DNA from: Phallusia fumigata | Taxonomy: Eukaryota; Chordata; Ascidiacea; Phlebobranchia; Ascidiidae | Direction of reading: 5' to 3' | Length of the DNA: 34,442 nucleotides | Assembly (NCBI GenBank): GCA_008931825.1 | Contig: QXVZ01016293.1 | Coordinates: 1-34,442 of the forward strand | Part shown: piece by piece, positions 12,301 to 24,300 of the stretch | Layout: every line of letters starts with the position of its first letter | How positions within the stretch are numbered: the stretch's first letter is position 1 | Program-made: the position numbers and the translations under genes | Notes under the pieces: model-generated | What the model saw: the letters and a program-made list of their open reading frames with translations, nothing else | Told to the model about the DNA's origin: nothing | The model's database searches: none

Positions 12301-15300
12301 AAATTAGGTTCTTTTCTTGCAACAAATCGAAGCCATTTTTAAATTTCTTTACTTTCTTAAACTACAATTTTATTTTTAAACGCGATATGGTGCAATTTAG
12401 TCACCGAGACACCAGATGCTTCAAGAAAACACCGTCTACATGTTGATAGTTGAAGAAGTTGACAGAACCGATGAAGGGACGTACACATGTCAAGCTGTAG
12501 ACTACAACGGAACCATTATAGGCACACATGCAACAATCCATGTTGTGACATCAGAAAAGGAAGGCGATCCTGAAAATGGTTTAAAAACTCAGCAAACCTT
12601 TGAAGATGATGTTTTTGAGTCAGACTCGTTTGAATCCGACTCCTTGGATGAGGAGCTTCAGGATGCAGAAACCTCCTCCTCCTCAAGTGATGACTCCATC
12701 ACCAAGGAGGAGTTAATAGTTCCAGAAGAAGAAAAAGAATACATATCTTTAAATCAGAGTGATGATGCGAATGTCCAGTTTTCTAGCAGCGAAGAAGATG
12801 ACACAAGAGAAGAAAGTCCTCGTGAATCCGCAAATGAGGATGTTCTGAGGACTTCCGAATCTGAATTGTCAAAAGATGAAGAGAATGTAGTTCTAGGGGT
12901 CCAGAATTTTTCCAAAGAAGATGATTTGGAGACGAATAAAGGTTTTCCTGAATTTGTCGACGAAGATGTTTTAAGTCATGATGTTTGTAAGCAGGACAGT
13001 TATGCAGATACAGAAAAAATTGAACCTCCTGTATCAAAAGATGCCGCATACCTTACGGAGGAAACTAGTTTGAATACTAAAGAAGATAATCTTCCAATTT
13101 CAGACGATGTCGAAGAAACGATGGATTCAACAAAAAAGCCAGAAAAGAAACGTAGTATTGAAAATACAACCAACGAATCTGTTATCAATCCGAATCAAAT
13201 TAAGGCACTCGAGGAAAGCAGTGATGATAGCACACCTCATGATGTCAGCGATAGTGACGAAATGGTGACGTCACAATTTGATGAGACAAGCGGTAGTGAC
13301 GTACTGGCGGTTAGTGACGGAAATGTTGGCAAGTCGGTATCATTTGGTGATACGAAATTAATTGAAAAGTAAGTTATTGTTTTAAACGGCAATTGTACAT
13401 TTTGCGTGTTTGTTCTACAGAGTTTAGCGTGCAGGCGTCGTTCTTCATTGGAAAGCTTTAACGTGTTAATGAACTGTTATTAGCTATAACGTGAGAAAGA
13501 ACTATTGTAACTTTCATATGTACCAAGGGTGGCCAAACTTATTTACTACTGCTGCATAGGATGAAACCCAAATTTTGAAGAGCCACAATACAAGATATTA
13601 GGAAACACACTCTCGTACATACACAATACACTTGGAAGAAAATGTAACAAAAGCTAAATCCGGATAGTGACGTTGCAAATACCGTATCAAAAAAATATAT
13701 TTGAACGCATTTGACAGCACGTTATTGCCAAAAAACGAGTACAAAGAGCCGCCGTAACAACTCCAGACATTTACTAATGAACTGCCGGGGAAGGGACCAC
13801 AAACCACCAAGGTCGAGACCAACTGCGTAAGATAAATATAGGGGCGTACTCCTAGATTACTATGAGACCGGACTTGGTAGGATTAGGTTGGTAAAATCAA
13901 CTGCTAGGCACAGAGCTTTGTAGCACCCAGGTAAAAGAAACGTTTTTTGAAGTTCTGTTTTCAAAACCATCCAGACCTACAAACGATCTTCGACCTCAGT
14001 TTAATTTTTCGTGGTAATTTGGTTACCCAGTGCTATAGGAATTTGCATTGCGGAAGAGTGAAGTAAATTTTAAGAGAACCGTTTTTGTTTGCAAACCTAT
14101 GTATTTAGTTTTATATTGGTCCACTACCTTTGGTTTTTGTCAATTCTCGTTTTATTTTGATTTCCAGAAGTGAACAAAGCAAAGACGATGACAAGAAACG
14201 GAAACGCATGAGCGTAGTGTCTGTTTTTTCGGACGCTTACGAAACTGCAAACGAATCGTTTGTTACTGATGATGACGCATTTACTGACGCAACGGAAGGG
14301 GAGGAACCTGATGAGTATGTGACGTAATTTCGTAAACGTTGTGCTTTCGTCAATTTTGTTTGCCGTTTGCCCTCTGTTTTTTTCTGGGTTAAGGTCTACC
14401 ACATATATTTGATAGTTAGACATACTTTTGAACAACTGCTGTGTTCGCCGTCATGCGTTCATTAATTTCAACTTTGATCAATTAGGATTTTGTCTATGGT
14501 TATAAACAGTTTAAACCGTCACCTGTCTCTCCAAAGGAGGCCCGCCTAACCTTTGAGGTGTAGCGGGCCACCTTTATGTGGAGAAGGTTTTTATGGGCCG
14601 CCAACTTTTTTTTCCACAATTTAATACCTATCAAGTTAATTTAGAATGTTTTAGTTGTAAAGTAAAAGCCCTGCTCCTAGAGCTAGTTACGGCGGTATAA
14701 AGACCAATCATTAAAGTACACATTTTACAGTTCGCATGTCCTACCCTACGATAACCAAATGCTTGGCAACCAAACTGACGAAAAGGAATCACAAGCTCCG
14801 AACGTCACGGAAACACCAGATTTATCGGAGGAAGATTCAGATTCAGCTTGCACTGTATCAAGTTTCAACAGTGTCGAGATAAAAGCTCTTTCTCCTGTTT
14901 TGGAGGTGGAGGAGGAAGAAAGCAGCAATCTCGTCATGGACCTCAGCCAATTGCGTGAGGCCTTCCTCAGTGACGCAATACCTACGTCACCGCGCGCAAC
15001 CGGGCGTGACGGTGAAGATTGTTCAGCAAACCGTAACGAAGGAAAAACCTCGGAATTTTTTTCAATAAACGAGGTGGTTCCCCTTGTGGAAGTAGGGGAA
15101 ACCCCACAGACAAATGAAGCTGCAATAATGGTGGAGAGGGAGTCCCGAGTAATTAAAGAGGACTATTCAATTGATGTTTTGCAAATTGAGAAGACTCATT
15201 CAATCTATGAGAAGGAAAAGAGTCTTCCGGAAAATGATGTTTCTTCACCTGGGAGTGATAAATCCCCTCCAGGAAGTGGAGGGGGATCACAAGGTCTGGT

Positions 15301-18300
15301 GGATTGCCTGCATCGGGCCTACGACTCCACCTGCATCATCCAGGACATCTGTCCTCCTGTGGAAGAGACGAAAACAACAATCGTGGTGGATGCGAAGACA
15401 GGGGAGACGGTCACCATGAGCAGTAAGAAGATGGAAATCATAACAACCTCCCTCCAGCCGGAGGACTCGAGAGATGCGTTGGAGGAGATTAAGCTTCCAC
15501 AAGAGACGACTGATGATAAGTTGGCTAGGATGTTTGGCTCTTTGTCTTCAGTTGATGAGGAGGAGATTGTTGTAAAGAAAAGCGATGATGTGGAGTTTTT
15601 TCAAGAAGAAGGTGTGTCTAAAAATAAAGACTGTTGCATATAAATAAAACTTTTTTGGGGTACAACGGATAATTACTTGCCAAGTATCGGGTCCATTACG
15701 TTTAGTTTGTTAAGCATTAACACCGGGTGGTTAAGATTATCATTTCAAGTTTGTTGTAATCTGTTTTTTTTTCAATTTCCGGCTTCTTCAAAACAACGGC
15801 CTTTTCTAGTAAGTTGTGGTTTTTCACGTTTTTATCATTACCCATCATTCACATTTTAGCAACATCTATTTTTTTGCTGGTTCTACCATATTCAGTTTAA
15901 AACTATTCAGCTAATTTTCCACTTGTTATTCTGTCATTATGTTGGTAGTTGCCACTAGACTAGGTAAAGTAACTCTGACCCAAAGGCTGCAAGAACGTTT
16001 TTAGAAAGTCACTGGTTTGAACTTAAGAACTCGATCTCCAGTTTTTTTTGTAACTGTTTTCTGATTCATGAATAAATCAATCTTTACGTTTTGTTCACAG
16101 TTTTTAAAACTGAGATTGTTCCAACTACTACAAGTGAAGAACAGGTGATTCTGAAACATTCTTAAACTAAATGATTGGTTGATGTCATTAGTATCATCAT
16201 CACTAGGGATGTCAAAAGTAGAACATCAAATCCAATAACCTGCAAGGTTCGAATCCAAATTTGCCTTTGTATCGGGTAGTGGGAACCTTTTCTAAACGGC
16301 GTATAAATGTGCGTCTGCACTTTTTATTGGTTTGTTCGGTCGCCGTTTGTTTCCTTTTTTAGCTAACGCGTAGCCCCGCTTTTTACGTGATATTAAATAG
16401 CACAAAGACGCGACAAGTAACTGGAGTATCGCCACGGGGTTGAATTTTCCCCAGCATTAGCAAAAATTCAGCTGCCTGTGGTGTCAGGTCCAGAGAAGAG
16501 CAGTTGCTTTTCTGGCCTGGATCTTTTTCTTGAACGTTTTTCGCACGTATTTATCACGACAAATGGAACTCACAGTTACGTTATGTGGCATTTTTTTTAA
16601 TGTTTTTGAAACAATCCTTTACTGTTGAGTTGGAACTTGTAATTCTGCCCAAAATAATATAAGACTTAGGTTCTGTATTCTGGATTCGAAACAACTATTC
16701 TAGAACAGCCAGCTATTCTACTTTGAACATCCCTAACCATCACCGAACTCAATATGCATCGGATTTACTGCTCTAATAAAATTATGTTGGGAAGTTGATC
16801 TAGTAGGCATTATTGTTGCAAGAATTTGTGTAGAGTCGAAAATATTATCAAACTTTAGCAAACTTCAAAATTTTCATCAAATATCGTAAATTTTACGGGT
16901 TGCAGGTTCTGGTTTTCGAATCCGTTACCACTGTGACGTCATATGATGACATCATCGAAAGTTGTGTACAAGCTCTTGAGACCATTCATGAAACAAGTGC
17001 AGTGGCTCTGTGCAGCGAGTCGGACGATGACGAACGTGAAATAAGTGCAAGACAAGGGTAAGGTTAGATTTAAAGTGACACCAGTTAAACAAACCTACGT
17101 TTGGCAATTGGCTCAAACAGCTTTACTTGTTAGGCTGGGAAAAAACCTTTTGCCTGTGTGTGTTTTACTTATGTTTATTTTTGTCTTCGTGAAGCTTTCG
17201 CCATATTTTCATGACACTGTCTCCTCTGTCCAAACTTCTCACATTGCTGCTACACATGTTTTATGGTCGTGTATTTCTTTTAAAGAGGGACATCGAGTCA
17301 ACAAACAACAAGAGAAGGATTGAGCCCAGGTTTTAAAGAAGGTTTACACAACCAGCAAGTTTATGTGGGAAGCACAGTTTATTTGCAGTGCATTGTAGTC
17401 GGTAAGCGCAACTAAAGGCAGTTAACAGTATTTGATTTTAAATTAAAGATTGCACTGTCTCGTGATCCTTTGTTTGTAAATATAAGTCCCAATTTTTGCC
17501 TGTCTAACTCCTTGCAGTCACATTTTTAGCCTGTTCCACGTCAAAGAGGTCGAACGCATATGTGGACATTTATATGTGATGGCATGTAGGTGATCTTAAT
17601 TTTGGTTTTGTGAACCTAGCTTCACCAGAACCTACTGTGATTTGGAGCAAAGAGGGAAATAATGAAGATGTGATGAGACTGGATGCTTCTATGCCTGGTA
17701 TCAACATGACTTGTCTACAAAAGTAAGATTGATGTACTTCATTTTCGCATTTAAGGTTCCCTCAACTTTAAATCAACGAACAAATCGATGAATAGGCAAA
17801 TTAATTTTACATTTTGCAACAATTTTACAAGTTCTCTGGCAGTTTTTAATTAAACTACATCTCCAGTCCGTATCTTGTGTTTCTGAATGTAACAATTTAT
17901 CAGTACTACTATACTTTTGTATTTGACTTAGGTCTAATAAGCTTACCCAGTGCACACTTGAACTCGACAACGTAACGTTACTCGACTCCGGCCTCTACTC
18001 GTGTCAAGCAAGTAACTCGTACGGACAGAGTTCGTGCTCCGCCGTCATCCAAGTTCACGACGAGAGTGATGACGTAGTTATTACGTCAGACAACGTAACA
18101 AACGATCAGGTAATATGATTTGGAAAAAAATATCAACATAAAAATATGACCCAAAATGCTTGTAGAGATCAGATGACGTCATGTCGGGTGACGTCACACC
18201 GACTCGCGAACTTGGTGACGTATACACCAGTGATGATGACGTGTCGATATCTATGCCGCCACCTAGTGAGAGAAGTTGCTCTTGTCAACCTCACGTTTGG

Positions 18301-21300
18301 AAACTGGATGAGACGAAANTTGTTAGAGGTTTATTGTAAAAGTGGATCAAACAACAAAGCAGGTTGTCTGAATTTTTCGGCAAAAATCATTGACCGCATG
18401 ATGTCGCTAACACCTTACATGTTCACAAGACAATAGGGATGGGCCGAGCTATTCACTCGGTATGAAACATCACCATGCCAAACGCATTGAAACTCGGTGT
18501 TTTTGGCCAAGCAATAAAAGTGACGTTTGGTGTTTGACCGAAATATGTTGATAATGGTGGTTGACACGAAAATTATTAAACGAGTTTCATCACAAAAACA
18601 TACTTTCCCGTAAAACGGAGTTTTTACTTTTTCAATGTAAAATATATGGCGACCAACATATTATTAGGTCACTTATTAATGGCGTTACGAGCATTTTCGA
18701 CCGAGCAACGAATATCAATGGGAAATGCTCAGTTCTTCGTCAGAACACTTGCAGTATTAAACCTTTCAGGAGGCAAAAGCTGCAAATAACATTTGGAAAT
18801 AACTTGTTTTTTGAGTCGATCTAACTACTTTTTGTCTACTCTTCTTAAAACTCCATTTTTTTCAGGATGGGGTTTGTGGACCCCGCATTTCTTGCCCCCA
18901 ATCAATTCACCCCCTCCCCAGCCCCACCTCGCGTGGTGGAGGAATCTCTTCCATCCTCCTCCAGAACCACTGAGTTTGCCCTGAGGCGCGAGTCATGCGG
19001 ATTCGACGAAGGGTTATTTGAATTCCCCAATCATGTTGACTCGTTCGATCACGTGACTGTCAGTCAAGATGAACTAATGTCGGCGTGTTCAAATCCAAGT
19101 AAAAGGTAAAATACAATGACAATATTATGTGGTTTCAGAACCAGTGGCTCTTTCCTGTTTGGTGCTTGTTACCAATTTTTGCAATAAGAAGGTACAAGTC
19201 AGTGCTGTTGTCATCATCAGTTTGTCGAAACGTAGAAAATGTTTTGCACAAAAGTACTTCTTTGAAACCATTTAACAACACTGTGTATTGTGTACTTAAG
19301 ATCCCATATTTCGGCATTATAATTGTAGAGAAAAAATATTGGTAATGTTTTGAAAAAACATCGGTGCTAATGACAATGTACCAACAAGCAACGTTTTCAT
19401 TTTCTTACTTTTTTAAGCTACATTGCATAGCTTAAACGTATCTATTCAATTTTGCAGAAATCACGTAGTAAATCTGATGCAGGAGGAGAAGTTTTTCATC
19501 ACCTGCTTACGTAAAGCAATCCACGTGATCAAGAACTGTCCAATCATGTCAGCTCCTGTGGAGAGCCACGCCCACCAGTTGTTTGGTGATTTGGAGGGAT
19601 TAGAACATTTTCATACAACGTATGTTGTAGATCACGAACAAATGATGTTTATTACCAAATACACTGACGGTTTTTGATTGTATACCAGCATGCGTCACAT
19701 TTTACCGTGGTCCTCAAAGCTTTTGATTTTATGTTCCTCGTTGCCCGATATTCTGAGCTAAAGTTCGTAAATAGTAATTCCCCCTGTGAAGATTCCCCCA
19801 CCCCCGGTAAAAAAAAACTCGGGTTAAAGTAAGGGTCACACCACTTTCCTTAGTTACCTTTCATCTCTTTTGGGCAAAATAACGTCTGAATTAGTTATGC
19901 TTTTACTTACCGTAGTCTATCTACGATTAAAACTTACCTTTTTGAGGTTTCTTCCCATTTGGCGGAAAGCAATAAATATCCCTGGGTTTTAGCGACTCCT
20001 ACTTAGGAAAAGTGAAAAGTTCCGCTGTTTTCTCATGATAATGTTTGTTTCAGCGGAATCCTTCCGGATCTGGCATCGATCCAAACCCAGCCTCACCTAC
20101 TTCCTCACATCTTCTTGAAGCATCACAAAACATTTGAGGTAATTGCCAAAGAATAAAAACACATCTATTTTTAACTGAAAACCATGTATTTTTTGTGTTA
20201 TTATCAGATCTATATGCTTCATTCTACAGTTGATGTTTTTGCTCTTTTGCACAGAAATTTTGTTCATTGCCTTGAGGTTTTCGTTGCAGTTTGGTACTGC
20301 AAGTAAATAGCTATTGCCCTGACAAATGTTAGGCTGTAATCCAACCAGTAATTAGCAATACAGTTTTCCCCTCTCAATACACTTTCCCCCCTGTTACTAT
20401 CGCACAGTTTGGTGCCAACACTTGCACATTCAAACTTGCGAGTTCGACAGGCACAATTACCTTCGTTACAGCCAACTCCACAGTCATTAATTCCATTACA
20501 TTGCCAACATCTAGCGAGGCGTCCACCTTTTTAAAGAGTATATTTTTTGTGTTTTGTAACAATCACATTAAAATTAATCAGTTAGACATAGGCGATTAAC
20601 TTTGCCACTAGTTTAAAACGTTATAGAGCGTCGGTTTGCTTCGATTGAAAAAAAATAAGAAAAAATGGTTCATTTCTTTACATTTTTGCACCAGTTACAA
20701 GTACGAAACGAACGTACGTTTGTGGACCAACGTGTCAACTAAAATTGGCACCAAAAAAAGAAACTCATTTTTCAGCAACTTCACCTTTCCTACGTCATGA
20801 ATACAAGTGATGCGTCATCGTTAGTTCGTGATGACGAAACAATAGCGGACGGTTTATCAGAACTCTCGCTTCGAACAGGAGTGTCCATGACGGAAATCCC
20901 GCAGACAATCTTACAACATTTGGTGCTTTACCAGTACTACCTTAAGGTACAGTGTCGATAAAGTAATGTTTACTGTAGTAATGTACAGTTTCGAAAAATT
21001 AATTTTTACTTCCTTTAAGGTACAATTTTAAAAAAGTGAAGTTTACTAAATAAATGTACATTGTGGTGAAAAAATTAGTTGATTACCTTGAGGTACAGTA
21101 TCAAAAAAGTAATGTTTTACAACTAAACCTAAAGGTACAGTATCGAAAAAGCAAAGTTTAGGATTAGGCGACAAATGTTAAAAGCGTCGTTAAACAAAGC
21201 ACAACAGGTCAACTTTTGCCAGCAGAAACTGTTGCATTATGACGACACACCGCAAACGATCGTTCGGCCAATTAGAGACGCCGTTCTACTTCTATCCGAC

Positions 21301-24300
21301 ATTCCTAATAAGGCAAGAACAACTAAACTGTGGTCTCAGATGAGGGGAAGACCCAAGCAATCCGAATTGTTTGGAAAACTGATTAAAGAAGGTAGGAATT
21401 GAAAATTAAATGGCGAGTTGGGTTGATATCCAAGATCAGAGCGTTTTGCGCGACGGGATAACCAAAAATTATTATTCAGACCAAAAACGTTAAGGAGTTT
21501 TCCTTCGAAACCAAATTTTCTCTGTTAAATTCAGCTTTCTAGGCTAGGAAATAAAGATGTCATAATAATATGTTTACACTATGTTAAACGATTCCACATA
21601 TCTTTCTCAAAAGTTGACTACAGCGCTGTTAATTAAGTCTCTGTCTCACTGTCTTTTTAGAATGGCACTTTATAAATTCAGATTAGCCCACAATTTTCTG
21701 TTAGATAAGATCAACTCAATTGGATTTTAAACCTTATGTTTCTTGATATTCTACGAAAAAATTGTAATTTTTCGAAAACAACAAAAATTATATGCTGTGA
21801 CCTCATACTACTGTGGCGCCACAAAATTTTAACGCAATAAAACATTACCACAAAAAAATAGCTGCAGTTAACCGTTAGCTATTAAAAGTTTGTTAAGTGC
21901 GCCAGTGGGGCCCATATTAGCCCCCTATTTGAGCCCCTGATACAATCCCTGCCCTCCTAGGTGTTGTTGGAACTTCAAACCCTGATGACGTCAGAAAGAG
22001 CGGTCACTGGCGTTTTCGTCGCGTATTTTTATTCGAGAACTGCCTGGTGATCGCAAAGCTTCACAAGGTCACTTCAAGGTCGTATTCGGACAGTTCGGAT
22101 TTCGAAGTTATGCATCAGGTAAGCGCCTAAATTTTTAACTACGCTAGAGGTCGCAAAACGGCGCATCGAGGATATTTATTTTGCTGTAAAATAAATGTAA
22201 ATATGTTTTTTATTAGTATTCACAACGTCACCAATCACTTTTTATTATTGTTGCATATTCTTCAATGCGTTTGTGAATAAATTAGTTTCCAATATCCTTA
22301 CAATGCGACTGATAGCTTGAAAATATACCGGAATGGATTGTATAGTCGGGCAATATTTATCTAGAAATGTAATGAGNGGTTAAAGTAAGGGTCACACCAC
22401 TTTCCTTAGTTACCTTTAATCTCTTGTGGGCAAAATACCGTCTGACTTAGTCATGCTTTTAATTACCGCAGTCTTTCTACGATTAAAACTTACTATTTTA
22501 AGGTTCCTTCTATTTAAGCAATAAATATCTTTGGGTGACAGCGACTCCTAATTGAAAAAAGTAAAGTTCTACTGTTTTCTCATGATAATGTTTGTTTCAG
22601 CGGAATCCTTCCGGATCTGGCATCGATCCAAACCCAGCCTCACCTACTTCCCCACATCTTCTTGAAGCATCACAAAACATTTGAGGTAATTGCCAAAGAA
22701 TAAGAACATGTCTATGTTTTTCTAACTCAAAACCTTATATTTTATTTTCGTGATATTAACCATATGCGTCATCCTACTGTGGATGTTTTTGTCTTTTACA
22801 GAGTTAATAGCCTTTACTTTTTTGCTGTAGTTTGATGTTGCAAGAACATAGCCTTTGCCATGACAAACGTTAAGTCGCCATACAACCGTAACTAGCCCTA
22901 CGACTTTCCCCTCTCAATACACCTTCCCCCCTACGACTTTTCCCTCTTTGTCACTAGTTTAAAACGTTATGGTCTTCGGTTTGCTTTTTCTGTTTGGCCG
23001 AGAAAAAGGTTTATATTTCTTTACATCTCTACACCGGTTACGAGTACGACACAGACGTACGTTTGTGGACGAACGTGTCAACTAAAATTGGTTGAAAATA
23101 AAATTCTAAAAAGAAACTCATTTTTCAGCAACTTCACCTTTCCTACGTCATGAATACAAGTGATGCGTCATCGTTAGTTCGTGATGACGAAACAATAGCG
23201 GACGGTTTGTCAGAACTCTCGCTTCGAACAGGAGTGTCCATGACGGAAATCCCACAGACAATCTTACAACATTTGGTGCTTTACCAGTACTATCTTAAGG
23301 TACAGTTTCGAAAAAATTAATTTTTACTACATTTAAGGTACATTGTTAAAAAAGTGAAGTTTAATAAATGAATGTACATTGTGGAAAAAATTTGGTTGAT
23401 TTCCTTAAGGTACAGTATCAAAAAAGTAATGTTTTCCAACTAAACCTTAAGGTACCGTGTCGAAAAGCAAAGTTTAGGAATAGGCGACAAATGTTAAAAG
23501 CGTCATTAAACAAAGCACAACAGGTCAACTTTTGTCAGCAGAAACTGTTGCATTATGACGACACACCGCAAGCGATCGTTCGGCCAATTAGAGACGCGGT
23601 TCTACTTCTATCCGACATTCCTAATAAGGCAAGAACAACTAAACTGTGGTCTCAGATGAGGGGAAGACCCAAGCAATCCGAGTTGTTTGGAAAACTGATT
23701 AAAGAAGGTAGGGATTGAAAATTAAATGGCGAGTTGTGTTGATATCCAAGATCAGAGCGATTTGCGCGATGGGATAACCAAAATGTTTTCCTTAGAAACC
23801 AAATTTTTTCTGTTAAATTCAGCTTTTTAGGGCAGGAAATAAAGGAAGTATAATGTTATGTTTACACAATGTTATACGATTCCTTACATCTTTTCCTAAA
23901 ATTAACTATAGCGCTGTTAATTAAAAGTGTGACCTCATACTACTAAACGTTCGTTAAGTGCGCCAGTGGGGCCCATATTAGCCCCCTATTTGACCCCTGA
24001 TATAATCCCTATCCTCCCAGGTGTTGTTGGAACTTCAAACCCTGATGACGTCAGAAAGAGCGGTCACTGGCGTTTTCGTCGCGTATTTTTATTCGAGAAC
24101 TGCCTGGTGATCGCAAAGCTTCACAAGGTCACTTCAAGGTCGTATTCGGACAGTTCCGACTTCGAAGTTATGCATCAGGTAAGCGCCTAAATTTTTAACT
24201 ACACTAGAGGTCGCCAAACGGCTCCTCGAGGATATTTATTTTGCTGTAAAATAAATGTAAATATGTTTTTTATTAGTATTCAGAACGTCACCAATCACTT

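Larger units (their letters stand above)
19822..22376 (+). repeat. DH-PH segment, copy A (likely allele 1)
   Basis: This 2.55-kb stretch, from ggttaaagtaagggtcacac to aatgtaatgag, matches 22378-24468 over its whole length, with indels in introns. It ends exactly at the N at 22377. Copy A has an extra ~200 bp (20391-20600). Arrangement and divergence suggest the end of one contig overlapping the start of the next. Confidence 0.9.
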
